Below are positions 15,727-24,032 of a stretch of DNA of 26,403 nucleotides, piece by piece. The position numbers and the translations under genes were made by a program. The notes beneath the pieces are model-generated. The model made no database searches. It was given only the letters and a program-made list of their open reading frames with translations, and was not told where the DNA came from. Every line of letters begins with the position of its first letter. Position 1 is the first letter of the stretch. Source of the DNA: an uncultured Bacilli bacterium (GTDB taxonomy: Bacteria; Bacillota_I; Bacilli_A; RF39; UBA660); the NCBI GenBank assembly GCA_947598455.1, contig CANQFI010000007.1, positions 1 through 26,403 on the forward strand, written 5' to 3'.

Positions 15727-16974
15727 ATGAAAAACGTACATGATGTTGAAGTTGAAATTAAAGGTAGTGATTGGGAATCTATACTAGATGCTACTTTTAC
15801 AAAGAAAAATAAAGATTTAAGAGTTGATGGCTTTAGAAAAGGTAAATGTCCTAAAAATGTTTATTTACAAAAATTTGGTATTGAAAGTCTTTATATGGAT
15901 GCTGTTGATGTTGCGGCTAATGACGCATATACAAAAGCAATTAGAGATAATGATTTAATACCTGTTTGTGAACCTAAAATGGATGTTACAGAAATTGATA
16001 AAGACCATGTAAAATTTAAATTTACTATTATTACTAGACCTGAAGTGAAATTAGGTAAATATAAAGATTTAGGTGTTAAAAAGGATAAACCTAAAGTTAC
16101 AAAAAAAGAAATAGATGAAGAAGTAGCAAGACTTGCCTCTAGATTTGCTGAAATCGTAGTTAAAGAAAATGGCGAAGTAGTTGAAGGAAATACAGCTGTT
16201 GTTGATTTTGAAGGATTCGTTGATGGTGAACTATTAGAAGGTGGTAATGGCGCTAATTATCCATTAGAAATTGGTTCTCATACATTTATTCCTGGCTTTG
16301 AAGAAGGAATAGTTGGAATGAAAGTTGGAGAAACTAAAGAACTTAATTTAACTTTTCCTGAAAATTATACTAAGGAATTAGCTAATAAAGAAGTTAAATT
16401 TAATGTAACAGTAAGAGAAATTAAAGAAAGAGTATTACCTGAGCTTAATAAAGATTTCTATGCTGATTTAGGTTATGAAAATATTGAAACTGAAGAAGAA
16501 TTTAGAAAAGAAGTAGAAAAAGCTATTTTAGAACGTAAGGAAGAAGAAGCAAAAAATAAATATTTAGATGATGTTTTAGAAGAAGCTTCTAAAAATATGG
16601 AAATAGAAATTAATCCAGAAATAGTAGATGAAGAAGTTCATCGTATGTTAAATCAATTTGATGAGCAATTAAGAATGCAAGGCATTTCATTAGATCAATA
16701 TTTACAATTTACAGGATCTACTCATGAAGATTTACATAAACAAATGGAACCAGAAGCTTTAAAACATGTTAAATATCGTTATTTAATTGAAGAAGTTGCT
16801 GTTTTAGAAAAAATCGAAATATCTGATGAAGATGCGGAAAATGAAGCAGAAAATATGGCAGCTAATTACGGAGTAGAGAAAACTGAGTTCTTAGCTCATT
16901 TCGGAGGCTTGGATGTTGTTAAATACGATATGAAAATGAGAAAAGCATTAGAAATTCTAGGAGAAGAAAAGTAA
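15727..16974 (+). CDS. tig: Trigger factor, ribosome-associated chaperone and prolyl isomerase
   Basis: Trigger factor meets nascent chains at the ribosomal exit tunnel. The 415-aa protein has an N-terminal ribosome-binding domain with the signature VDGFRKGKCPKN. An FKBP-type PPIase domain follows at about 150-240 (AVVDFEGFVDGELLEGG, IPGFEEGIVGMKVGE). The helical C-terminal arms end KYDMKMRKALEILGEEK. ATG 15727 is chosen over the GTG at 15718, because that GTG is part of the SD AAGGAG (15713-15718). Monocistronic, with its own promoter and terminator. In B. subtilis tig precedes clpX-lonB-lonA; here only lon remains nearby. Confidence 0.97.
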   Translation: MKNVHDVEVEIKGSDWESILDATFTKKNKDLRVDGFRKGKCPKNVYLQKFGIESLYMDAVDVAANDAYTKAIRDNDLIPVCEPKMDVTEIDKDHVKFKFTIITRPEVKLGKYKDLGVKKDKPKVTKKEIDEEVARLASRFAEIVVKENGEVVEGNTAVVDFEGFVDGELLEGGNGANYPLEIGSHTFIPGFEEGIVGMKVGETKELNLTFPENYTKELANKEVKFNVTVREIKERVLPELNKDFYADLGYENIETEEEFRKEVEKAILERKEEEAKNKYLDDVLEEASKNMEIEINPEIVDEEVHRMLNQFDEQLRMQGISLDQYLQFTGSTHEDLHKQMEPEALKHVKYRYLIEEVAVLEKIEISDEDAENEAENMAANYGVEKTEFLAHFGGLDVVKYDMKMRKALEILGEEK

Positions 16975-16992
16975 TTATTTAATTACTTTTTT
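16967..16992 (+). terminator. Terminator overlapping the tig stop
   Basis: AAAAGTAATT (16967-16976) and AATTACTTTT (16981-16990) form a perfect 10-bp stem with a 4-nt loop and continuing T run. The tig TAA lies in the left arm. Confidence 0.85.
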
Positions 16993-17016
16993 CTTTTCTC
17001 AATTTTTAAAGATATA

Positions 17017-17025
17017 TGTTATAAT
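17017..17025 (+). promoter_or_regulatory. Extended -10 promoter for the 17054 gene
   Basis: TGtTATAAT at 17017-17025. Start near 17032, followed by SD AAAGGTGA (17042-17049) and ATG 17054. No clear -35. Confidence 0.6.
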
Positions 17026-17053
17026 ATAATATATTGATACTAAAGGTGATTTT

Positions 17054-18124
17054 ATGAAAATAAAAAAGAAAAAAGAGCAAGTAAATAAAAAAGATTTTGA
17101 ACTAGAAAAAGTAAAGGATGAGAAAGATACAGATGAATTTATTTTAGAAGAAAAAAAGGAAAAAACTAAAGAAAAAAAAATAAAAAATAATATGACATAT
17201 TTATTTTTTAAAGCTTTTATACTTAATTTAAGAGAAAATAAATTATATTTCTTATCATTTTTTATAACAATTTTTTCTTTAGTTTTCTTTTCTATAACAA
17301 AAGTTAAGGAAGCAGATGGACTTTATAGTAGTGATAGTAGTCTAACAAATACTCCAACAACACCGGTTGTTGATGCTAATACAAATAAACCAGAAGAAAA
17401 GGTGCAAACTTCTTTAGAGGTTGATGTTAGTGATTACATAGGAATTTATAGTCGTGAAGTTAAGCTTACAGAACCAATTACTTTAAATGAAACTTGTAAA
17501 ATAGAAAGTTATAAATTTTTGTATCAAGTAAAAAAAGATAAAACTATAACTAAGTATTTTATGAATGATTGTGCAGGGACAATAAAAATGTGGAGTGATA
17601 AAGCAAGTTATGTATCTAGTGGTGGTGCTAAATATATTAGTGCTAATAAAATAAGTTATTTATTTTCACCTACCAGTATGAAAGAAGTAGATGGTGAGAC
17701 TTATAATATAGATAATTCGATTACAACGATTAAAGAAAATACTAATAAAGATAATGAAGTTTATTTTTATGACGATAATATTGTTATTAAAGATAAAACT
17801 AATTTGGTTTTATTAAAAGGTAATACTATTTTATATAATTTAAATAGTAATTATCCTAATAATGGAGGTAATGTAGAAACAAGAGTTTATAAAGCTGGAG
17901 CTACAAACCAATTTAACTTTATTGTATTTAGTAATAACGATTTTAAAAATAATTGTTATACGGAATTTAATGAAGATGATGAAGATTCTTTAGTGTATAC
18001 AATATATAGTATTAAGTATAATACTAGTTCTAATAATTTTGATGAAGCTAAAAAAATATTATCTCGTAATAAAAGTGAAAAATGTGATAATTATGATGAT
18101 GATATGAAGATTTTAACGGAGTAA
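17054..18124 (+). CDS. Single-pass membrane protein with a large outer domain, unknown function
   Basis: 356 aa in three parts. The first is a very basic/acidic cytoplasmic tail (residues 1-50, strings of K and E). One TM follows (about 62-80, LYFLSFFITIFSLVFFS). After an S/T/P-rich linker (SSDSSLTNTPTTPVVD) comes an outer domain from about 115 onward (VSDYIGIYSREVKL...). The outer domain is beta-rich with four Cys (NETCKIE, NDCAGT, NNCYTEF, EKCDNYD), possibly two disulfides. No recognised family. It occupies the clpX-lonB position between tig and lon and has its own promoter and terminator, so it is probably independent of both. Confidence 0.75.
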   Translation: MKIKKKKEQVNKKDFELEKVKDEKDTDEFILEEKKEKTKEKKIKNNMTYLFFKAFILNLRENKLYFLSFFITIFSLVFFSITKVKEADGLYSSDSSLTNTPTTPVVDANTNKPEEKVQTSLEVDVSDYIGIYSREVKLTEPITLNETCKIESYKFLYQVKKDKTITKYFMNDCAGTIKMWSDKASYVSSGGAKYISANKISYLFSPTSMKEVDGETYNIDNSITTIKENTNKDNEVYFYDDNIVIKDKTNLVLLKGNTILYNLNSNYPNNGGNVETRVYKAGATNQFNFIVFSNNDFKNNCYTEFNEDDEDSLVYTIYSIKYNTSSNNFDEAKKILSRNKSEKCDNYDDDMKILTE

Positions 18125-18189
18125 AAAATTTAAAAGTTATAAAAAGAGTTAAAAGATTAATTAATAGTTATAAGAATAAAAATAATTAG

Positions 18190-18220
18190 GAGTAAAAAGA
18201 AAATTTTTGCTCTTTTTTTT
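18190..18220 (+). terminator. Rho-independent terminator before lon
   Basis: GAGTAAAAA (18190-18198) pairs with TTTTTGCTC (18204-18212), loop GAAAA, then T8 (18213-18220). Confidence 0.85.
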
Positions 18221-18240
18221 GTAAAAAATTGTAAAAATCA

Positions 18241-18269
18241 TAGACAAAAAAAATTGAAAAAATTATAAT
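18241..18269 (+). promoter_or_regulatory. Promoter of lon
   Basis: TAGACA (18241-18246, 5 of 6), a 17-bp spacer and consensus TATAAT (18264-18269). No CIRCE (HrcA) inverted repeat or CtsR heptad repeat is visible around it, so heat-shock control by those repressors is not supported. Confidence 0.75.
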
Positions 18270-18301
18270 AGATTTTAATGTTAATCTTAAGGAGGCGGAA
18301 C

Positions 18302-20623
18302 ATGAAAAACAATTTACCAGTAATGCTTCTAAAGAGGATTATCCTTCTACCTTTTCAAGATGTAAGACTTGATTTAAGTAACGATATAAGTAGCAAAGTT
18401 ATTAATTTAGCGATGAATAAACATAATGGAGAAATATTAATTATTTGTCCAACTGATCCATATGAAGAATCACCAGATGTTTCTGATTTGCCGGCCGTTG
18501 GAGTGGTTGGGAAAATAAAAAGTAAAATGGAGCTTCAGACAGGTAATTTAAGAATTGTTGTTAGTGGAGTTAAAAGAGTTAAAATATTAGAATATATTAA
18601 TGAAATTGCTGATGGAGATATTTTAAAAGCACATACAATGGATATTGAAATTCCTTCGTATGATGAAGTAGAAGTTACTACTTTAAGAAGAAAAATTTTA
18701 GAACTTTTAAATGATTATATTGAATGCTCATCAACGATTAGTAATAGTATTTTATCAAGTATTAAAGACTTGACTGATTTAAGTAAAATAACAGATATTA
18801 TTGTTTCTTTTATGCCTTTTACAATTGAAAAAAAATTACTTTATATGCAAGAAGTTGATTCTTATCATCGTGCTAATGCTTTGGTTTATGATTTGTCTGT
18901 TGAACTTCAAGTAGCCCAATTAGATTTAAAATTAGATGATGCGTTACGTGAAGATTTTGAACAAACACAAAAAGAAATTGTTCTTCGTGAAAAAATGGAA
19001 GCAATAAAAAAAGAACTTGGTGAAACAGATTTAAAAGATGAAATTATTGGTGATTATATAGAACGAATAAATAACTTAAAATGTGATGGTAAGTTAAAAA
19101 ATAAATTAGTTAATGAAGTGAAAAAGTTGGATTATACTAATGAAATGAGTCCAGAAGTAAGTATTATTAGAAATTATTTGGATTTGGTTTTAGATTTACC
19201 ATATGGTGTTACATCAGAAGATGAAACAGATTTAGATAAGATAAAAAAAAGTCTTGATAAAACACATTTTGGATTAGATAAAGTTAAAGATCGTATAATA
19301 GAATATATTGCTGTTAAAACTCGTAATAAAGATTTGAGAAGCCCTATTATTTGTTTAGTTGGGCCACCAGGAGTTGGTAAAACTTCTCTAGCAATGGGAA
19401 TTGCTAGAAGTTTAAAAAAAGAATTTTATAAAATAAGTGTTGGGGGACTCAATGATAGTGCGGAACTTAATGGACATAGAAGAACTTATATTGGTTCTTC
19501 TCCTGGTAAGATAATTCAAGCATTAAAAAAATGTGGAACAGCTAATCCGCTTATTTTAATTGATGAAATTGATAAAATGGTTAAGGATTATAAAGGGGAT
19601 CCAGCATCAGTATTACTTGATATATTAGATCCAGAACAAAATAATAATTTTGTTGATAATTATGTAGAAGAAGCTTTTGATTTATCAGAAGTTATGTTTA
19701 TTTTGACCGCTAATTATGAAGAGGATATACCTGATGCTTTATATGATCGTTTAGAAATAATTGATCTTTCAAGTTATACAGAATTTGAAAAATTAGATAT
19801 TGCTAAGAATTATTTGATTCCTAATATTTTTAAAGAACATTTGGTATGTAGTAAAGAAATTAGATTTACTAATGATATTATTATGGAAATAATAAATAGA
19901 TATACTAAAGAAGCTGGAGTTCGTGATTTACAACGAAACTTAAGTACGATTGTAAGAAAGATAGTAACTAAATCAGTAAAAGAGATTAATAGTCCTATTA
20001 AAGTTACAGTAAAAAAAAGTGATTTAAATGAATATTTAGGACCATATAAATACGATATTAAAAATGAAGCGATTACTAATCACATAGGACTAGTTAACGC
20101 ATTAGCATATACGCCAATGGGAGGAATGGTTTTACCTGTTGAAGCGACGATGTATGATGGTAAAGGTGAATTTAAAGTTACTGGAATGATTGGTCAAGCA
20201 ATGGAAGAATCAGTTGATGTAGCTATAAGTTATATAAAAACTAATAAAACTGAATTTAAGGTTAATGATAAAATATTTAAAAATAAAGATATTCATATAC
20301 ATTTCTTAGAAGGTGCTGTTAAAAAAGATGGACCTTCAGCTGGTGTTTCAATTACAACTTCATTGATTAGTTTACTTATAAATATTGAAGTACCAAAAGA
20401 TGTAGCAATGACAGGAGAGATCTCATTAAAAGGTGATGTTTTAAAAGTTGGTGGATTAAAAGAAAAGATAATTGGAGCTTATAACGAGGGCGTTAAGAAA
20501 ATATTTATTCCTTATACAAATTCTTGTGATTTATCAGAAATTCCTAAAACAATTAAAGATAAAGTAAAAATTATTCTAGTTAAAAATTATGAAGAGATAT
20601 TTAAGGCTATTTTTAGTAATTAA
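18302..20623 (+). CDS. lon: ATP-dependent protease Lon (LonA)
   Basis: Cytoplasmic hexameric AAA+ protease for misfolded and regulatory proteins. 773 aa, the usual LonA length. The N-terminal substrate-binding domain spans about 1-200 (MKNNLPVMLLKRIILLPFQD...). After a helical linker come Walker A GPPGVGKT (354-361) and Walker B LILIDEID (D421-E422). The S16 protease domain has the catalytic Ser679 in DGPSAGVS and Lys722 in GGLKEK, the same numbering as E. coli Lon. ATG 18302 follows the strong SD AAGGAGG (18289-18295); an in-frame upstream start at 18278 lies before the SD. spoVID begins 39 nt downstream with no hairpin between, so read-through is possible. Confidence 0.97.
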   Translation: MKNNLPVMLLKRIILLPFQDVRLDLSNDISSKVINLAMNKHNGEILIICPTDPYEESPDVSDLPAVGVVGKIKSKMELQTGNLRIVVSGVKRVKILEYINEIADGDILKAHTMDIEIPSYDEVEVTTLRRKILELLNDYIECSSTISNSILSSIKDLTDLSKITDIIVSFMPFTIEKKLLYMQEVDSYHRANALVYDLSVELQVAQLDLKLDDALREDFEQTQKEIVLREKMEAIKKELGETDLKDEIIGDYIERINNLKCDGKLKNKLVNEVKKLDYTNEMSPEVSIIRNYLDLVLDLPYGVTSEDETDLDKIKKSLDKTHFGLDKVKDRIIEYIAVKTRNKDLRSPIICLVGPPGVGKTSLAMGIARSLKKEFYKISVGGLNDSAELNGHRRTYIGSSPGKIIQALKKCGTANPLILIDEIDKMVKDYKGDPASVLLDILDPEQNNNFVDNYVEEAFDLSEVMFILTANYEEDIPDALYDRLEIIDLSSYTEFEKLDIAKNYLIPNIFKEHLVCSKEIRFTNDIIMEIINRYTKEAGVRDLQRNLSTIVRKIVTKSVKEINSPIKVTVKKSDLNEYLGPYKYDIKNEAITNHIGLVNALAYTPMGGMVLPVEATMYDGKGEFKVTGMIGQAMEESVDVAISYIKTNKTEFKVNDKIFKNKDIHIHFLEGAVKKDGPSAGVSITTSLISLLINIEVPKDVAMTGEISLKGDVLKVGGLKEKIIGAYNEGVKKIFIPYTNSCDLSEIPKTIKDKVKIILVKNYEEIFKAIFSN

Positions 20624-20662
20624 ATTCTCTTTTTTTCATAATATAGACTAGGAGGAATATAT

Positions 20663-21499
20663 ATGAAACAAGTTATACCTTTTAGTAAGGAAATAGTTTT
20701 TAAAACAGTTGTTGCTAGTATTACTAGTATTTCTTTAGAACATGAAGAAAAAGTTTATGATAGTGAAGTATCAGGTGATTTTATAATATTTGGGGATTAT
20801 AAGGTACATAATGATACAACAGAAAAAGAATTATTTAAATATCGTTTACCATTTACAGCTATTTTACCAGAAAATGCTATTAAAGGTTCGATAAAAATTG
20901 AAATTGAAGATTTTACGTATGATCAAGTTGAAGAAGATGTAATTAAAGTTAATATTGATTTTAGTATTAGTTATGAAGAAAAGATTGATGAAATACCGGA
21001 GAATAGTGAAAAAGATAGAAAAGATTTAGATAATAATATCAATAATGAAGTAATTGATGGGACTAATAAAATAGATGAAGATACAATTAAAGAAATTGAA
21101 GAATTTTTAAAAAATAAGGAAGAAGAAAAAAATGAAAAACAAGAAGATATGAGAGAAGAAATATTAGAAAAAAAAGAATTAGAAGAAATAATGATTGAAG
21201 ATAAAAATGAAGAAGATATAGTTATAAATGATAAAGAAGAAAGAAAGATGATTAATATCGAAACTGAAACTAGTGAAGTTTTAGAATCTAAAGTAGAAGA
21301 AGAAAAGAGTGAAGAAATTAAAGAAACAATCAATGAAGAATATGTTATATATCATATTCATATTGTTAAAGAAAACGAAACAATAGAACAAATAATTAGT
21401 CATTATGAGACTTCAATGGAAACAGTTAAACTTTATAATGAGATAGATAAAATTAAAACAGGAGATAAATTAATTATTCCGGAATATATAGATGACTAG
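20663..21499 (+). CDS. spoVID: SpoVID-like spore morphogenetic protein with C-terminal LysM
   Basis: SpoVID links the basement layer of the spore coat to the forespore surface and drives coat encasement. The N-terminal about 110 residues (VIPFSKEIVFKTVVASITSI, then SLEHEEKVYD, GDFIIFGDYKV, YRLPFTAILPE) match the SpoVID N-terminal beta domain. Residues about 115-225 are a long acidic E/K-rich linker. The C-terminal about 45 residues (HIVKENETIEQIISHYE...KIKTGDKLIIPE) are a LysM domain. At 278 aa it is about half of B. subtilis SpoVID, mostly by loss of central sequence. SD AGGAGG precedes ATG 20663. Overlap of 8 nt with the ysxE-like gene matches the B. subtilis pair. Confidence 0.85.
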   Translation: MKQVIPFSKEIVFKTVVASITSISLEHEEKVYDSEVSGDFIIFGDYKVHNDTTEKELFKYRLPFTAILPENAIKGSIKIEIEDFTYDQVEEDVIKVNIDFSISYEEKIDEIPENSEKDRKDLDNNINNEVIDGTNKIDEDTIKEIEEFLKNKEEEKNEKQEDMREEILEKKELEEIMIEDKNEEDIVINDKEERKMINIETETSEVLESKVEEEKSEEIKETINEEYVIYHIHIVKENETIEQIISHYETSMETVKLYNEIDKIKTGDKLIIPEYIDD

Positions 21500-22367
21500 G
21501 AGTTTAGAAGTATTTAATGAACTATATAAACCTTATAAGATTACGAGAAAAAATAATGTTTATATTTTAAATACAATGGATGGAGATTATGTAGTAAAAG
21601 AAAATCCTAAAATAAATTATAAAGATTTATATAAATATTTAAAAAGTCGTAGTTTTAATTATGTACCAACTATGTCTTTAGATAGTCGAGATGATTTATT
21701 AGTTTTAGAATATCAAGATGATATTACGTTAGATAAAGAACAAAAAGCTTTAGATTTAATAGAAGTAGTTAGTTTATTACATAATAAAACTAGTTATTTT
21801 AAGAGTGTAACTAATGATAAATACAAAGAAGTATATGAAAATATCAATAATAATATTTTATATGTAACTAATTTATATGAAGAATGTTTTAATAAGTTTA
21901 TAGAAGAAGAATATTTAGTACCTAGTCATTATCTTTTTTTAAGAAATTATTCTTTAATATATAATGCCAATAAATATGCGAAAGATAAATTAGATGAATG
22001 GTTTAATATGATTAAAGATAAAAATAAAGAACGAGTAGCTTTAGTTCATAATAATTTAAAATTAGAACATTTTATAAAAAACGATGATGAATATTTAATT
22101 AGTTGGGATAATTATACAGTAGATAGTCCCGTTTTAGATTTATATCGTTTTTATCAAAATGAATGGATGAATATTTCTTTTAATGATATATTCTTAAAAT
22201 ATAATGACAATTTTGAATTACTTCCACAAGAAAAAGTATTTTTAGATATTCTTATTAGTATTCCCTTTGTAGTTAAATTTGATAAAGATGAAATTAAAAA
22301 TTGTCAAATGGTTAGAGAATTGATTAATTATTTAAATAGTTCTTCGAAAATTGTTTTTAATACTTAA
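21492..22367 (+). CDS. YsxE/CotS-family spore coat protein with kinase-like fold
   Basis: 291-aa protein of the CotS/YsxE/YutH group, which has an aminoglycoside-phosphotransferase-like fold and is found in spore coats. The catalytic-loop equivalent LVHNNLKLEHF and a downstream SWDNYTVDSPVLDLYRFY match the layout HGDLH...D of this fold. The usual catalytic Asp of H-x-D is Asn here, and the DFD/DFG-type Asp is in SWDNY. It may therefore be a degenerate kinase with a structural role. Its start overlaps the spoVID end by 8 nt, as expected for spoVID-ysxE. Its stop shares three bases with the stop of a minus-strand ORF. Confidence 0.85.
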   Translation: MTRSLEVFNELYKPYKITRKNNVYILNTMDGDYVVKENPKINYKDLYKYLKSRSFNYVPTMSLDSRDDLLVLEYQDDITLDKEQKALDLIEVVSLLHNKTSYFKSVTNDKYKEVYENINNNILYVTNLYEECFNKFIEEEYLVPSHYLFLRNYSLIYNANKYAKDKLDEWFNMIKDKNKERVALVHNNLKLEHFIKNDDEYLISWDNYTVDSPVLDLYRFYQNEWMNISFNDIFLKYNDNFELLPQEKVFLDILISIPFVVKFDKDEIKNCQMVRELINYLNSSSKIVFNT

Positions 22368-22549
22368 TATGGCCATAATAATCTAAATAATAAAAAGAAT
22401 AGAATAAATGTTTCAATTAAAAGAACGATAATATTAAAACGTAAAGGAAGAACTAAAGTAATAATTATTTGATAAAAAATAAGAATACATAAACAGAAAA
22501 TAAAGATTAATGTTAAAAAAGAATTTTTTGGACGACTAGGTCTCATCAT
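22364..22549 (-). CDS. Small two-TM membrane protein, hypothetical
   Basis: A 61-residue minus-strand ORF with a basic start (MMRPSRPKNS), two hydrophobic segments (about 10-32 and 39-58) and a short R-containing tail. A ribosome-binding site (TTAGGTGAT at 22565-22557) of the same type as neighbouring genes lies about 9 nt before ATG 22549; a second ATG follows at once. Codon use (TTA, CGT, CCT, GTT) resembles local genes. It converges with the ysxE-like gene and their stop codons overlap. Against it: the only plus-strand terminator for ysxE lies beyond it (22579-22605), so ysxE transcripts would run antisense through it. No family recognised. Confidence 0.5.
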   Translation of the reverse strand: MMRPSRPKNSFLTLIFIFCLCILIFYQIIITLVLPLRFNIIVLLIETFILFFLLFRLLWPY

Positions 22550-22578
22550 TATTATTATCACCTAATATAAAATATGAC

Positions 22579-22605
22579 AAAGAAACTTTATTTGTTTCTT
22601 TTTTT
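22579..22605 (+). terminator. Terminator of the spoVID-ysxE transcript
   Basis: AAAGAAAC (22579-22586) and GTTTCTTT (22594-22601) form an 8-bp stem with a 7-nt loop, and the T run continues to 22605. It lies about 210 bp after the ysxE stop and immediately before the next promoter. Confidence 0.7.
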
Positions 22606-22606
22606 A

Positions 22607-22615
22607 TGTTAAAAT
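22607..22615 (+). promoter_or_regulatory. Extended -10 promoter for the 22643 gene pair
   Basis: TGtTAAAAT directly follows the terminator. Start near 22622, then SD AGGTGA (22632-22637) and ATG 22643. A TATAAT at 22623-22628 is too close to the SD to serve as a -10. Confidence 0.5.
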
Positions 22616-22642
22616 AAATTTATATAATAGTAGGTGACTTAG

Positions 22643-23551
22643 ATGAATAGAAAATATTATATTGTTTTAATATTAATACTTAGTGTTTCTGTTTTACTTT
22701 TAGGTCTTTCTTATTCTAAAGATTCTAGTGTTAATAAATATGTAAATGAATATGAAAATTATGATCGAAATTTAAAGATTGTCAGTTCTGATAATTTAAG
22801 TAATATAGTATTAGATGATGTTGTATCACGAGATATAAGTGTTACGAATAAAGGTAGTTATGAAACATCATTAACTATTGAAGTATTAGGTGGTTCTTTA
22901 GATAATTTATATTATCAAATAAATAATGGAGAGAAAGAAAAGATTGAAGATAGAGTTATTTATACAGAAGAATTAAGTAAATTAGGAGATAATGGAGATC
23001 ATGTAAGTCTTAATATAAAAGTTTTTAATGAAAATAATGAAGATAAAACAATTAGTTTAAAAGTAGCTGAGAAAGTTAAATTACTACAAGATAAAATAAA
23101 AGAAGATAGTAATGTTTATAAAGATGAAATTGATAATTATCGTTATTATGGCGAAGTAGTTAATAATTATGCTAATTATAATGGGGAAGAATATCAAATA
23201 GTTGGTTTAATTAATAATAATATTGTTTTAATTGCGAAAGATAAAGAAACTAGTGTTTATCAAGATAATGAAAATTATTTAACCATATATGATTATTTAG
23301 CTAGTTTTAATAATAGTGATGTTAAGACTTATAATGCGAGAAATTATCAAACTTGGTTAAATGATAGTTATTGGTTATTAGATACTTATGGCAATGATAT
23401 GGCTTATTACTTAGATGGGGGAGAAATTAGTACTAAAAATAAAAATACTAACTTATTTGCTAGAAAGTTAGTTAAATTAGCTATAGATACAGAATTTATT
23501 TTAGGTGATGGTAGTCAAGGTAATCCTTATGAGGTAGTTTATGATAGTTAA
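22643..23551 (+). CDS. Membrane-anchored surface protein with beta-sandwich and C-terminal module
   Basis: 302-aa protein. An N-terminal TM or uncleaved signal (about 5-25, YIVLILILSVSVLLLGLSY) is followed by an Ig-like or TasA-like beta region (about 45-145, VSRDISVTNKGSYETSLTIEV...). A C-terminal module of a type common in Firmicutes surface proteins comes next (NYRYYGEVVNNYANYNGEEYQIVGLI... to ILGDGSQGNPYEVV). No cysteines or sortase signal are seen. The next gene overlaps by 11 nt and encodes a similar single-TM plus beta domain, so the two may form one surface complex. Function unknown. Confidence 0.72.
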   Translation: MNRKYYIVLILILSVSVLLLGLSYSKDSSVNKYVNEYENYDRNLKIVSSDNLSNIVLDDVVSRDISVTNKGSYETSLTIEVLGGSLDNLYYQINNGEKEKIEDRVIYTEELSKLGDNGDHVSLNIKVFNENNEDKTISLKVAEKVKLLQDKIKEDSNVYKDEIDNYRYYGEVVNNYANYNGEEYQIVGLINNNIVLIAKDKETSVYQDNENYLTIYDYLASFNNSDVKTYNARNYQTWLNDSYWLLDTYGNDMAYYLDGGEISTKNKNTNLFARKLVKLAIDTEFILGDGSQGNPYEVVYDS

Positions 23552-24032
23552 TAAAGTATTAAGAAAACAAATAATTATTGAAATCATTGCCTTATTATTC
23601 TTAGTTGCTTCGATTTGTTATGCTTTTTTTGCAATAAGTAAAGGAAAGAATAACAATGTAGCTAATTATCATGGATTTGTATCTGTATTAGATGATAGTA
23701 AATTAAAATCATATAAATACTTAAGTGATGGTGAAGGTTTAAGTCAGGATGGAATAACTTATACAGTAACAAATAATAATAAAGAAATGGCTAATTACAA
23801 AATTGTTATTACACCAAGTAATGCTGATAATGATATATTATCTAAAGTAAGAATTGGGGTAGATGATTTATATGTTTATGATTTAGAAAAGCTAGAAAAA
23901 AATGATAATGGTTATATTTTAATAACTAATGATTTAGAAGCTGGATATACGAAAATTCATAATATTAAGATTTGGTATAAAGAAGATGTTAAAGATAGTA
24001 ATTTAAGCTTTAAATTTAGTTTAATTAGATAA
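23541..24032 (+). CDS. Small membrane-anchored beta-domain protein, partner of the preceding gene
   Basis: 163 aa. TM at about 10-31 (IIIEIIALLFLVASICYAFFAI), then an outer beta-rich domain. Strands include DGITYTVTNNNKEMANYKIVI and ILITNDLEAGYTKIHNIKIWY, ending SFKFSLIR. The pattern of N-N-x-x-x-x-A-N-Y-K-I followed by I-W-Y is like biofilm or camelysin-type beta-sandwich proteins, but the match is only in style. The start overlaps the preceding stop by 11 nt (GAGG about 10 nt upstream). The stop overlaps the ylbJ stop on the other strand, so no intergenic terminator exists between the two. Confidence 0.7.
   Translation: MIVNKVLRKQIIIEIIALLFLVASICYAFFAISKGKNNNVANYHGFVSVLDDSKLKSYKYLSDGEGLSQDGITYTVTNNNKEMANYKIVITPSNADNDILSKVRIGVDDLYVYDLEKLEKNDNGYILITNDLEAGYTKIHNIKIWYKEDVKDSNLSFKFSLIR

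Noticed and set aside
18225..18301. Possible heat-shock operators before lon
   Set aside because: Neither the CIRCE inverted repeat nor CtsR heptads can be seen.
20971..21333. 120-aa minus-strand ORF rich in Ser and Ile
   Set aside because: It is the reverse of the GAA/AAA-rich acidic linker of spoVID and has no ribosome-binding site.
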